A DNA stretch of 64,000 nucleotides from Closterium sp. NIES-65 (Eukaryota; Streptophyta; Zygnematophyceae; Desmidiales; Closteriaceae). Shown here piece after piece: positions 23,101-33,900 of the stretch. A program made the position numbers and the translations under genes. Within the stretch, counting starts at the first letter, position 1; the number at the start of each line of letters is the position of its first letter. The stretch is taken from positions 124,001 through 188,000 of the forward strand of contig CANXME010002502.1 of the NCBI GenBank assembly GCA_948144175.1. Reading direction: 5' to 3'. Below the pieces are notes generated by a model. The model was not told the origin of the DNA. It ran no database searches and saw nothing but the letters and a program-made list of their open reading frames with translations.

Positions 23101-26100
23101 AGAGACGCAATCAATGACACTCACTTGAAGCAAGAGACGCAATCAATGACACTCACTTGAAGCAAGAGACGCAATCAATGACACTCACTTGAAGCAAGAG
23201 ACGCAATCAATGACACTCACTTGAAGCAAGAGACGCAATCAATGACACTCACTTGAAGCAAGTGACGCAATCAATGACACTCACTTGAAGCAAGAGACGC
23301 AATCAATGACACTCACTTGAAGCAAGAGACGCAATCAATGACACTCACTTGAAGCAAGAGACGCAATCAATGACACTCACTTGAAGCAAGAGACGCAATC
23401 AATGACACTCACTTGAAGCAAGAGACGCAATCAATGACACTCACTTGAAGCAAGAGACGCAATCAATGACACTCACTTGAAGCAAGAGACGCAATCAATG
23501 ACACTCACTTGAAGCAAGAGACGCAGGTACATGAAAAAGAGAGAAATGCAAATGCAGACGCAGAAATTTGACCATGATGCGTCGTCCCTGCCCCTTGACT
23601 GACACACCCCAGTATATGGCACATACATACATGCGTACATACATAGACATGCACATACGTACATGCACACATAAACATGCACATACATGCATGCGCACAT
23701 ACACATGCACATACGTACATGCGCACATAAACATGTACATACAGATGCATGTAGCCACCTCAAGCACGTCCCTAAGAGCATGCGCCCTGCGATGAACGCC
23801 CCCACTTGAAGCGATAGCCCCCCCCAGGTACTCGCACAGCAGCGCCCCGCAGAGGCAGTTGCCCTTGATGCCCAGCTGGTACAGCTCGTTGCTGCCTTGC
23901 CTCGGGACACGCGTCACTAAACGGCACACACGTGCATGGATGTATCCACCTCAGGCACGCACCTGAGAGCATGAGGCCGGCAATGAACGCCCCGACCTCT
24001 AGCGACAGCCCAAGATACTCGGAGAGCAGAGCCACGCACAGGCAGTTGCCCATGATGCCCAGCTGGTACAGCTCGTTGTTGCCCCTTGACACGCGCACGA
24101 GCAGGCGCAGGAAGCGCGGGACGAGCAGGCGGGAGAGCGCCCAGGCAACGAGGCAGAAGGCGAGCAGGATGAGCAGCTCGCGCACCAGGGCCAGTAGGAT
24201 GGCCGAGGCCGATGCAGGGCGGGCGGCGAGCGCCGGCATTATTGCGAGGAGGAGCCCGAGGGCGCAGTCCTGTGCAATGAGCGTGCCGAGCATGATCTGG
24301 GGAAGGGCAGAGGAGGGAAGGTGGGGGGGAGGGTTTGCGGGGAAGAAGGGGTATTGGGGGAGGAGATGGGGGAGTGCAATGTGAAGTAGCAGTGGTGGCA
24401 TCTGAAAGTGTTTTGAGACGTCTCAAAACATGAAGTAGCAGTGGTGGCATCTGAAAGTGTTTTGAGACGTCTCAAAACATGAAGTAGCAGTGGTGGCATC
24501 TGAAAGTGTTTTGAGACGTCTCAAAACATGAAGTAGCAGTGGTGGCATCTGAAAGTGTTTTGAGACGTCTCAAAACATGAAGTAGCAGTGGTGGCATCTG
24601 AAAGTGTTTTGAGACGTCTCAAAACATGAAGTAGCAGTGGTGGCATCTGAAAAGGAGCAGGCTTAGGGCACAGCCATGCATCATGAGAGCATGGCCAGGA
24701 TGATCTGCGGGAGGGCAGAGCAGAAGGGGTTCCAGTGGGGTGGGGTTAACAAAAGGGTGGGTGGGGTCTGTACACGCGCTCGAGCAGGCTTAGAGAGCAG
24801 TCGTGAGGAAGCCCATATGCACCGGACCAGTCCCAGCGCGTTGAGTGAGCGTTTTGAGCATGTCTTGGGGTAGAGCAGCCGGGTATGACTTGGGGAGTGA
24901 GGACAGAGGACGGGAGGAGCACAAGGGGGGTGGAGGAGGAGCGGGATGGGTGGGCCATGGAGAGGGCAAGGTAAGCAGTGGTGGCATGGGGGGAGGGGTG
25001 GGGCGAGGGGGAAAGAGGCAAAACTCCCCTGTTCATACCGCAACTTCCCAAGTGTCAACACAACATCGCCAGCCGATGGCTATGTGAATGCAGCCCGCAC
25101 CCTGCCCCCCCTACTCACCTGCCTGTGTCTATCACTGGCAAGGCATGGCCCTCACCTCACCACACACGGCTGTTCCTATTTCAGGCAGGGGATCCACCAC
25201 ACCACACCTGCCCGTGCTTCCTTCTACCACGGCCCCTCCACCGCACTGCACCTGCCTCCTCAGCTAAATCACCCACTAACCCACTGCACCACGCCCCACC
25301 GCACTGCACCTGGCCGTGCTCAGAGTTGAAGCCGTTGATGTCCACCAGGCACTTGAGCACCACGGCTGTAGATGACATTGATAGGAAGCCGCCTGGTTAA
25401 GACAAGGGAGAGAGGGGAGAGGAATGAGTGTGGGGGGGAGAGCGAGAGCAAGGGTTGGAGGGAGAGAAGGGAGAAGGAGGCACTTGAGCATCACGGCTGT
25501 GGATGACATTGATAGGAAGCTGCCTGGTCGGTAGGGGATGGGGGGGAACGAGGGTGGAGAGAGAAGGGGGAGTGATGAGGGGAGGAGGCACTTGAGCACC
25601 ACGACTGTATATGACATTGAGAGGAAGCCGCCTGGAGGGTAGCAGGAGGGTTGGGGGAAGCTGGAATAAGCGAGTGAGAAAAAGGGTAGGAGAAAATAGG
25701 CACTTGATCACCACGGCTGTGGTTGAGATGCAGAGGAAGCCGCCTGGTGAGAGGGGGGGAGGGGTGGAGCAGGGAGGGAGGGGTGATGATGAGAGGGAGG
25801 CCATTGAGCACCAGTGCTGTGCTGTGGAGGGATTCACCAGTGCTGTGCCGTGGAGGGATTCACCAGTGCTGTGCCGTGGAGGGATTCACCAGTGCTGTGC
25901 CGTGGAGGGATTCACAAGCAGCCGCATGGCAGGAGAAGTGAGAAAGGAAAGGGGGCTGAGGAGGGTGTGAACGTGGGGAGAGGGAGCAGGGGTGGGGAGC
26001 AGAGGAAGGGGTGGGGTGGAAATAAGGAAGTGAGTCACTTGGGGGTTATTACTGTAATTTTCATGGACAGGGCGCCGCCTGGTGGGGGTTGGGGGTGCTG

Positions 26101-27787
26101 GAGAGGAGCGAGGAAATAAAGGGGGAGAGGAGGAGGAGAGAGAGAAGAGGGAATGCACGGCCTGGGAGCACAGCGGGGGAGCAAGGAAGCTGGGTGGTGC
26201 AACGAGGGTGGGCGTGAGGAGGGAGGGAGGGAGACAAAGGCCCAGGTGAAAACGAAGAGGGAGACAAAGGCCCAGGTGAAAACGAAGAGGGAGGCAAAGG
26301 CCCACGTGAAAACGAAGAACCCTCCTCCACTCCACGTACGCTGCTAGCCAGTAACCGACGAAAAGGCCCAGCTCATAGTCCAGTCCAGACGCGCACCTAT
26401 GAATTGCTCCTGGGGCGTGTGGGGGTGAAGCCTTCACCAAGAAGGTACGGCTTCGGACCATGGACAGGCGACTTTGCAGAACGACCTCTTCCTGCGGCAC
26501 CTCCTACTACTGCAGCAGTTGAGAATCGCATTTGAGAATCCTCAAAAGCGATTTCTGCACCTACTACTGCTGCAGCAGTAGGGTACGGACATCACATCAC
26601 ACAGTGACCCAAGCGCGCGCACCTACCCCTGGGGCGCGTTGGAGGTGAGGATGCCGGCCAGAACTAGGAGTGATGGCTATGAGGTTTGGCAGCACTCCCG
26701 TGCTCCCACAGGCACCACTAGCAAAGCCCTTGAGCCGGACTCCCTCCCACCTGGCAATAGCTAGCCCTGACCCACCCTGACCCACCCTGACCCACCCTGA
26801 CCCACCCTGATACGCACCTATGAAGAGCTCCTGGGGCATGCTGGAGCTGACGATGGCGCCCGGAATCATGGTGATGAGGACTTTTGAGTCGACTCAAAAA
26901 GTCATTTTGAGTCGACTCAAAAGTCACCTGGCGATGAGGACCTTGAGCACTGCTGCTACAGGCACCACTAGCTAAGCCCTTGACTCGCACACCCACCGAA
27001 AAATTGCCACATATCACCAGATACAACAAAAGCGCACCGATGAAGAGCCCCTGGGGGGTGTTGGAGCTGAAGATGCCGCCCAGAATCATGGCGATCTGCA
27101 GCACTCCATGCTACTACCCAAGGCCTTGACTCACACACCCACCGACACATAGCTAGTCCTGCCTGGCCCCGTGACCCCCCTATAGCTACGCACCGATGAA
27201 GAGCCCTTGCGGCGTGTTGGAGCTGAAGATGCCGCCCAGAATCATGGCAATTGCGATCTGCAGCACTCCGCCGCCCAGCGCCACGTTGTGCACCCCCTGC
27301 ATCTTGGCGAGGCTGAACTCGACCCCCAGGGCGAACAGCAGAAACACCACTCCGAACTGGGCTAAAGTTTCCACCTGCATGGTAGATAGAGGAGCAGAGG
27401 AGGGAGAAGAGGGAGAAGAAGAAGGAATGTGCCTGAGAGCCACGTTGTGCCCCCCTGCACCTTGGCGAGACTGAACTCCACCCCCAGGGCAAAGAGCAGG
27501 AACACCACCCTGAACTGCGCTAGGGTTTCCACCTGCAGGGGGAGGAAAGAGAGAGGAGGAGGAAGAAGAGGGGGTCCGCATGCGAATAGAGGCACGTTGT
27601 GCACGCCCTGCACGTTGGCGAGGCTGAACTCGATCCCCCGGGCGAACAGCAGGAAGACGACTCCAAACTGGGCTAGGGTTTCCACCTGTGAAGGGTGGGT
27701 AAGTGGGTGAGAAGAAAGGCAATTGCAGGGCTTACCCTGAACCTGAACTGTTCTAGGATTCCAACCTACAGTCAGGAGAGGAAGGAG

Positions 27788-27840
<53 letters not shown>

Positions 27841-29924
27841 TGAGTGTGTGTGTGTGCGTGTGAGTGAGTGTGTGTGAGTGTGTGTGCTTTGGTTGGAGCC
27901 ACATTGTGCAGTCCCTGCATCTTGGCTCGGCTGAACCCCCATCAAATCACATATCAGCCATCCCAGCTCTCACTGCCCTGTAACAGCTCACGTGGTAACC
28001 CCACTGACCTGCACATACGATAACCCTACTGTCCTCCACCATGTGGTAACCCTACTGTCATTCACCATGTGGTAACCCTACTGACTGCTTTATAGGCTGT
28101 CTGCAACACTCATACGGCAACCCAACTGCCTTCAACCAATGTGGTAACCCTACTCGTAACAACAGACATGCAGCAACCTATAGGGCTTCATTAGTCCGCA
28201 TGCCAGACCTCCCAGCACTCACCACCCTGTAACACCAATGCGATAACCCTAACCCTAATAAGCAATACCATGTGGTAACCCCTACCCACCTGCACGAGCT
28301 CGTGGATAAGGCCCAGCCTGCCCGGGCCGATGGCCATGCCAGCGACAATGTATCCCAGGATGATTGGCTGCCCCATCAGCCCACACGCCAGGCCTCCTAG
28401 CACCCACCGCCCTGTAACACCACATGTGGTAATCCTACTTACCTGTACTAGCTCGTGAATGAGCCCCAGCCCGCCCGGGCCGATGGCCATGCCAGCAACG
28501 ATGTATCCCAGGATGATGGGCTGCCCCATCAGCCCACACGCCAGCCCGCCCAGCGCCGCCGCCACTATCACCTTCACAATGTCCGAAATGAGGGTGAAAT
28601 CCTCCTGTAGCTGCATCTTCGACCCCTTACCGGGGCTGCTTATAACGTATTCGTTATCCTGGGAGTCTATGAGCCTAGGAACGTCCTTCTCGTCCTCCTG
28701 CTCCGCCTCCTGCTCTTTCTTGGTCTCGTTTCTAGCTGACGCTTTAGTGACGTTCTTAGGGGTGGGGCGCGGCGGGGGCGGAGGTGGCGGCACAGCATCT
28801 ATCCCCAGGAGAATATCGAAAAACGACCGCTCTCCACCACCAGTCACCCCTCCGTCCCAGCTGTTCTTTGCCGCAGCAGCAGCTGCTTCCGCCTCCTGCT
28901 TCGCCTTCAGCTCCGCTTCCCTCTCCGCCTCCTCCTGCTCTTGCTTCTCTCGCTCCTCGCGCTCTTTCTCCTCCTTCTCGTGAACGTGGTGCTTCCCCAC
29001 CCGCGCCACTGTCTCCAGAACCGCCTCCTGCTTTTCTAGGGTTTCGTTGAACTTCCCCCCCTCGCCTTCCATGTCATCCAGTCTTTCTAGAATCTTCTCC
29101 ATCATTTCGCCCACGTTCTCGCCTTTGCCTCCTTTTCTCCCGCCGCCTTTCGCCTTCTTCTGCGCGCCATCGCCCTCCTCCCCTTCGTATTGATCCGGGT
29201 TATCATCCGCCGCACTCGCGCTCTCCTTCCCTGCTTTCCGGTCTCCTGTCCCTGCTCCCACGTCTCCCTCCTTTCCTCCGGATTTTCCCTTCTCCTCTCG
29301 CTTCTCCTCACCCTTATCCTTCCCCTTCTCCTTCTCCTTGTCGTCTTTCCCCCCGCCTTCCCCGGATGCCTTCTTTGATTCCTCCTCAGCTTTCTTACTC
29401 TTAGATTCTTTCTTCGGCTCCTTCACGCCAATCAGAATCGGAATCCCGTCCGCATCTCCGTCAGCGAGCATCTGGACCGTCTCTTTCTCCTCGACCTCCT
29501 CTTCAGCATCCTCGCCGTGCGATTTCGAATCTTCCGCTTTCCCATCACTTCGGCTTCCCGAATTCGCTGAAGAATTATTTTTCCCATCTGATTCTGTCCC
29601 CGTAGTCGACGGCTTCTCATTTGAATTGCTACCACCGATTCCCAGACTCTTCTCAAATTCCTCCATTTCCTGATCGATTCCTAACGCTCCTGAAACAATT
29701 CGTTCCCATATCCCTTGTGGATGATCGCCGGATTTCACCTCGTCGCCTTTCGACTTCTCGTCGCTGCTGTTGGTATCGCTGGAGGCTACAGGAGAGGAAC
29801 CTAGGATCAGAAGAGTTGCCAGAAGAATCGGGTATAGCGAGATTCGACAAGGCTTGGTGGTAACATTGTAACATCGTACGCGATTGATGGGGTCTAATGT
29901 CCACACTTCTCTTAGTCCAGACAT
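17123..29924 (-). CDS. KEA: K+ efflux antiporter, KEA4/5/6-like (CPA2 family), 6 exons
   Basis: Exchanges K+ for H+ across an endomembrane; plant KEA4-6 act in Golgi/TGN and prevacuolar compartments. Minus-strand exons in order: 29924-28443, 27374-27194, 25392-25310, 24296-23963, 20417-20236, 18391-17123; 1176 aa, phases match at all five junctions. Residues about 27-47 form a signal-peptide-like segment (ISLYPILLATLLILGS). Residues about 50-440 are an acidic, Lys/Glu-rich, coiled-coil-like region. The antiporter core spans about 445-810: GQPIILGYIVAGMAIGPGG, FGVVFLLFALGVEFSLAK, FLSMSSTAVVLKCL, LIAQDCALG (the conserved Gln-Asp), EYLGLSLEVGAFIAG, VEPVRNMFAALFLASIGM, ALAQIGEFSFVLLSRA. The C-terminal 350 residues are low complexity, with Gly runs and a His-rich stretch, and no KTN/RCK domain is seen. 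First ATG chosen at 29924; upstream the frame opens only with GTG. The tail past about residue 830 is the weakest part of the model. Confidence 0.88.
18490..18865 (-). repeat. Decayed copies of KEA exon 6, 5' part, and a 26-bp repeat
   Basis: About 18495-18575 repeats the segment KLVGHKLYLLLMGTT-LSLVL; about 18605-18680 repeats VRDRGYSADTAVAVGIGLG with an acceptor-like border; about 18745-18780 is a smaller remnant. Three 26-bp units starting GGAGCCATTGAGTGGAAAGG follow at 18787-18865. All lie in the intron between exons 5 and 6. Confidence 0.75.
19204..19275 (-). repeat. Short tandem repeat, three units
   Basis: GGTTTGCCGTTACCATAGGG repeated about three times in the KEA intron between exons 5 and 6. 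Confidence 0.75.
19300..20170 (-). repeat. Four partial copies of KEA exon 5, 3' part
   Basis: The segment HPMFLWQHKDILLLALAVVF...LLVALVV with its GTGAG donor recurs at about 20080-20165, 19842-19938, 19585-19675 and 19300-19470; canonical exon 5 ends at 20236. The last copy contains a three-unit 33-bp internal expansion (LWQHKDILLLV) and is followed by a GCGATG/CATCGC hexamer run (19485-19532). A 27-bp four-unit array lies at 19733-19830. Confidence 0.85.
20650..20732 (-). repeat. 17-bp minisatellite
   Basis: About five units of ATGCATACATGAGCAAG in the KEA intron between exons 4 and 5. Confidence 0.85.
20777..21180 (-). repeat. 18-bp minisatellite, about 22 units
   Basis: Near-perfect AGCACGCACACAGCTGAG units. 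Because 18 is divisible by three, all frames stay open through it; none is a gene. Confidence 0.9.
21213..23526 (-). repeat. 32-bp satellite, about 72 units
   Basis: A 2.3-kb block of almost identical 32-bp units beginning GACGCAATCAATGACACTCA, with only a few variants (AGTGACG for AGAGACG, one GATACT, one CCCTGACG insertion). It fills the KEA intron between exons 4 and 5. Read on the gene's sense strand each unit contains CAAGTGAGTG, a good 5' splice-site-like string. There are no variable spacers, so it is not a CRISPR array. Confidence 0.93.
23600..23755. repeat. CA/TA-rich low-complexity tract
   Basis: Irregular ACATAC/ACATGC repeats (for example ACATGCACATACGTACATGC) in the same KEA intron as the 32-bp satellite. 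Confidence 0.7.
23779..23895 (-). repeat. Copy of KEA exon 4, 3' part
   Basis: Repeats NELYQLGIKGNCLCGALL.EYLGG..SGGVHRR with frame breaks, ending like canonical exon 4 (ends 23963) near a GTGCGT-like context. Intronic duplicate. Confidence 0.8.
24383..24652 (-). repeat. 49-bp minisatellite with an 18-bp palindrome per unit
   Basis: Five full units and a partial of 49 bp starting GAAGTAGCAGTGGTGGCATC. Each full unit carries the perfect palindrome TTTTGAGACGTCTCAAAA (starts at 24411, 24460, 24509, 24558, 24607). Lies in the KEA intron between exons 3 and 4. Confidence 0.92.
24680..24880 (-). repeat. Decayed copies of KEA exon 4, 5' edge
   Basis: At about 24688-24716 the minus strand reads acceptor-like sequence then ATCATCCTGGCCATGCTC (compare ATCATGCTCGGC at the true exon 4 start, 24296). 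A weaker copy is at about 24838-24872. Confidence 0.6.
25477..26080 (-). repeat. Several copies of KEA exon 3, 5' part
   Basis: The exon 3 start (acceptor CAG, GCGGCTTCCTATCAATGTCA, coding FLSMSSTAVVLKCL) recurs at about 25477-25530, 25584-25637 and 25698-25748, with poorer copies near 25800-25920 and 26033-26082. The 25806-25920 part has become a four-unit 26-bp array. The canonical exon is 25310-25392. Confidence 0.85.
26225..26315. repeat. 30-bp tandem repeat, three units
   Basis: GGAGACAAAGGCCCAGGTGA units in the KEA intron between exons 2 and 3. Confidence 0.8.
26397..27095 (-). repeat. Four copies of KEA exon 2, 3' part
   Basis: The segment ILGGIFSSNTPQGLFIG with its GTGCGT-type donor recurs at about 27036-27095, 26812-26872 and 26620-26665, and as a remnant at about 26397-26430; the true exon ends at 27194. 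A 10-bp CCTGACCCAC array is at 26770-26810 and two perfect palindromes TTTTGAGTCGACTCAAAA are at 26882-26899 and 26905-26922. Confidence 0.83.
27440..27945 (-). repeat. Copies of KEA exon 2, 5' part, and a GT microsatellite
   Basis: VETLAQF.VVFLLFALGVEFSLAKVQG recurs with its acceptor at about 27440-27536 and 27590-27688, with remnants at about 27725-27768 and 27895-27940. A GT dinucleotide run occupies about 27791-27838. Canonical exon 2 starts at 27374. Confidence 0.85.
28199..28405 (-). repeat. Copy of KEA exon 1, 3' end
   Basis: About 28290-28402 repeats LGGLACGLMGQPIILGYIVA...GLGLIHELVQ, again followed by a GT donor. It lies 153 bp (51 codons) from the canonical exon end (28443), so the frame is open from exon 1 right through the intron piece into the copy. 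A second, much shorter remnant is at about 28199-28220. Confidence 0.85.
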
Positions 29925-30660
29925 CGTTGCTTCAGAGGCGAGCGAGTTGCTTGCGAGAAACGCCACTACTTCGCAAACGACGGCTCTACATGGCCCTGTC
30001 ACGCGCGAAGATACACAGCGTTGCCTATCAACCGAATGCGCCTATCTGGATGGAAGGTTGTTCGGTCTCTCGATTGGAAAATTCGTATTCTAGGCTCCTG
30101 GGGGCTGCAAATGCATATAAGGTAGTCCGAAGTCTGGAGATAGTCAATAGCGTAGTCTTGAGTGGCACTCAAATCGTGAGAGTAATTAGATAGTTTTGTT
30201 TTCCGTCTTCCTCCTATTCCGCAAAAGCCGAATTCAGCAGACCTTCGAAGAGCTTCAAGTATTGGGACCTTCAAAGAGCAGTTCCAAGAAATTATATGGG
30301 TGCTGTGCAATTTTGTTCTTCTGGTTCCGGTACTAAGGGGTTTGGTTCCGCTACCATTCCTCCATTCCCAGAGTTCAGTCCCTTCAAGTTTCTAGCCTTC
30401 GGTTGAGAGCTCCTCCACAAGCCACGTAAGCAAGCGGTTGTAAGGATGGGCGGCTAGTGCGCTGGTTGGTGGAGCCCAGGTTGTGACCTGCCGAAGGGCC
30501 CAAACGTGAGCGACATGTGACCTGACGTCCTTCATCTGCGGCTCGGCGATCTTGATAGTGCAATGCAATCTCAAGTCAGCCGTGTGACCAGGCTGTGTTT
30601 TCGCAAAGCTCATCGAAAATCAGCAAACAATTGGTGATATTTATTTATATATATTATACA
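29925..30660. other. KEA upstream region, no gene seen
   Basis: Should contain the KEA promoter and 5' UTR on the minus strand. No open frame here is convincing and no RNA gene is seen before the tRNA. Confidence 0.5.
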
Positions 30661-30732
30661 TCCGTTGTAGTCTAGTCGGTTAGGATACTCGGCTCTCACC
30701 CGAGAGACCCGGGTTCAAGTCCCGGCAACGGA
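30661..30732 (+). tRNA. trnE-CTC: tRNA-Glu (anticodon CTC)
   Basis: 72-nt cloverleaf: acceptor stem TCCGTTG/CAACGGA, anticodon stem CTCGG/CCGAG around CTCTCAC with anticodon CTC, and T arm CCCGG-GTTCAAG-TCCCGG style with internal box B GGTTCAAGTCC. Nearly identical to the plant nuclear consensus. A T5 run at 30735-30739 fits a Pol III terminator. No intron, and no CCA encoded. Confidence 0.97.
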
Positions 30733-30955
30733 ACGTTTTTGTTTCACGTTACATTTCTGCAAACTTCCTCACGACTCACGGTAATGATAGTGTTTGAAAG
30801 TTTTTGTTCTGTACTTGAACATTTACTCCGTTCATGATACCTACTATCGCGGATTAGCGTGACAAACGGAAAGCTGTCTCCTTATCTTCACTTGTCCCAC
30901 CAGTACAACCCCATTTGGCTAGCAGGGACCCGCATTTCCCTTCCTCACAGCGACC

Positions 30956-33900
30956 ATGGCGTTGCACTGTCCGCAGGCAACGCTCCTGGCGACGGATGTC
31001 GTTTCCGCGCCGCTCCGCGCCTCCCGCGTGGCCCTAATTCCGTCCGCGCGCCTCTTCCCGGCTTTCCCCCTTCCATGTGGGCCCCTCAGGACAGTCAGTG
31101 CTCCGCTTGCGCGCCGAGCCGTTGCAATTCGGGCAGGGAGAGCGGTCGGATCCAATGATGCGCCTCCTCGAGCCGTTGGATCCGACAAATCTGACGTGAT
31201 GCCCCCCCGTGAATCTGCTCCGCGCACCGCTGTTGGCGTTGACTGCGGTGACGTGGCGTCCGCCAGTCACGCATCGCCACGTGGCCGCATTATGTCCGCG
31301 GTCGCCGGCGCGTTGGTCGCGATTCATCTGGCCGCCGCGGCGAGTCCTCTCGAGGCCGCCGCCGCCGTGTTCAACGCCGGTACGAGCTCGTAATGCTGGG
31401 GTACGATCGCTCGGTTGATGCGGTTCTGAGACGTTTCATAACGTGGTTACGAACTAACGACGGGGTACGAACTCGTAATCCTAGGGTTAGATCGCGCGCT
31501 CGACGAGGCTCGTTTCTGGGAAAATATCAAACGAGGTGCTTCAAACTGGGGTTGTTCACAGGGGGTTTTTTAAGCGAGATAGCTTGTAACGACTCCAGCT
31601 GGAGGAACCGTGAGTGAGGGTTCAACCGAGGCGTGAGCTTGAAGCTGAAGCGGTTACCAAACACGCTGAATTCACCTCTATCTTCCTCCCTCCAGTCGTC
31701 TCTTCGCCTCGCTCCACCCTTGAGTGCAATTTTCAAATCCAAGCACTAGAGATTGCACCACTGCTTCCCCCCACTCCTCCCCACGGGTCCTCCAGCTGTC
31801 TCCCCCCGTTGACATTTCCTCGCCCCGTTCCCATTCCGCCCCTTACATGCCCTTGCCTTCGCTTTCCGCTTCCGCTCTCCCACCCTCCCCTTGCCAGCCC
31901 GACAGCCGGTGGCGCCATTTTTCCCCCTCACCCCTCCCTCCGCCTGTTCTTCTCCCGTCTTATTCATTTCCTCCTCCCTCCCCTCCCCATCCCTCACCCC
32001 TCTTGCTGGCATAAGTGGCAGCAACGGTGCAGTCGCCCTATGCCCCCTTCTCCTTCCCCCTTGATCTCTCACCTGCTGCTGCTGCTGCTGCTGCTTCCCT
32101 CTCCCCTCCCTCTCTCCGCCTCTCCCCTCCCTCTCTCCGCCTCTCCCCTCCCTCTCTCCGCCTCTCCCCTCCCTCTCTCCGCCTCTCCCCTCCCTCTCTC
32201 CGCCTCTCCCCTCCCTCTCTCCGCCTCTCCCCAGCCCACACATTGGTGGTGCCAGCAGCGATGCAGTCGCCATATGCCCACGCGCAGGAGGAGCAGGATA
32301 AACGGTAATAGCTGCTTCTCCACCTCCTCATCTCACCTCCTCTCCCTCTCCCTCGCCCCACCCAGTCCACTCAGCGTGGCAGCAGCGGAGCAGTCCCCCT
32401 ATTCGCGCGCGCACGAGGAGCAGGATGGGCTGTTATCGCCACTTTCCACTCTTTCTCTCTCACAAATCCTCTTCCCACCCCACCTCCCCTCCCTCCCCCT
32501 CTTCCCATGCAGGCCAACCATCGGTGGTGGCAGTGGTGGCGGCAGGGGAGCAGTCGCCCTATGTGCGCGCGCAGGAGGAGCAGGATGAGGACGTGGGGCT
32601 GCTGGACGGGTGAGGGGGAGGGCTGGATGGATGGGCGGGTGAGGGGGAGGGCTGGATGGATGGGCGGGTGAGGGGGAGGGCTGGATGGATGGGCGGGTGA
32701 GGGGGAGGGCTGGATGGATGGGCGGGTGAGGGGGAGGGCTGGATGGATGGGCGGGTGAGGGGGAGGGCTGGATGGATGGGCGGGTGAGGGGGAGGGCTGG
32801 ATGGATGGGCGGGTGAGGGGGAGGGCTGGATGGATGGGCGGGTGAGGGGGAGGGCTGGATGGATGGGCGGGTGAGGGGGAGGGCTGGATGGATGGGCGGG
32901 TGAGGGGGAGGGCTGGATGGATGGGCGGGTGAGGGGGAGGGCTGGATGGATGGGCGGGAGAGGGGGAGGGCTGGGGGGCTGATGGGCGGGTGGGGAGGGA
33001 AGCAGTGTGAAAAGAAGGGGTGCGTACGGGCGGGTGGGCGGGAGTGGCAAGGGGGGCCTGCGGTGTGCTGTACTGTGCCGTTCGTTATAGTGCCCTCTGC
33101 CCCTCCCTTCCACACCCCCCCCTCTCTCACCCTTCTTTCCCATTATCACTTCCCCCTCCCCTCACTCACAACCCTTCCTGCTTCCAGCACACCCACACAC
33201 TACCTTTCTCTTCCCCTCTCCCCCCGTCCTCCTCGCCCTCTCCCACTCTCGTGTTTCTCAATCATCGAGTCACACGCTCCCGCCCTCCTCTTCAGTCACA
33301 CGCTCCCGCCCTCCTCTTCAGTCACACGCTCCCGCCCTCCTCTTCAGTCACACGCTCCCGCCCTCCTCTTCAGTCACACGCTCCCGCCCTCCTCTTCAGT
33401 CACACGCTCCCGCCCTCCTCTTCAGTCACACGCTCCCGCCCTCCTCTTCAGTCACACGCTCCCGCCCTCCTCTTCAGTCACACGCTCCCGCCCTCCTCTT
33501 CAGTCACACGCTCCCGCCCTCCTCTTCAGTCACACGCTCCCGCCCTCCTCTTCAGTCACACGCTCCCGCCCTCCTCTTCAGTCACACGCTCCCGCCCTCC
33601 TCTTCAGTCACACGCTCCCGCCCTCCTCTTCAGTCACACGCTCCCGCCCTCCTATTATCCCCCTTCTTCTCCCGCCTTTCTCCTTACTCTCTTTCCCCCC
33701 CAGCACACTCTCCTTCCTTCCTTTTCCTCCCCTCCTCTATTCCATGCTTCCCCGCCCTCCCCCCATCAGTCACATCCGACCCACCAGTCACATCCGACCC
33801 TATCCCCCCACCAGTCACATCCGACCCTATCCCCCCACCAGTCACATCCGACCCTATCCCCCCACCAGTCACATCCGACCCTATCCCCCCACCAGTCACA

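Noticed and set aside
21213-23526. Possible CRISPR array
   Set aside because: Units are contiguous and identical without spacers, and the sequence is a plant-type nuclear intron.
27980-28290. Telomere-like CCCTAACCCTAA and GGTAACCCTACT strings
   Set aside because: Only one short true CCCTAA pair; the rest is an irregular intronic repeat, so not an interstitial telomere.
32399-33149. Minus-strand frames rich in PSPAHPSS repeats
   Set aside because: Antisense of the 29-bp donor array.
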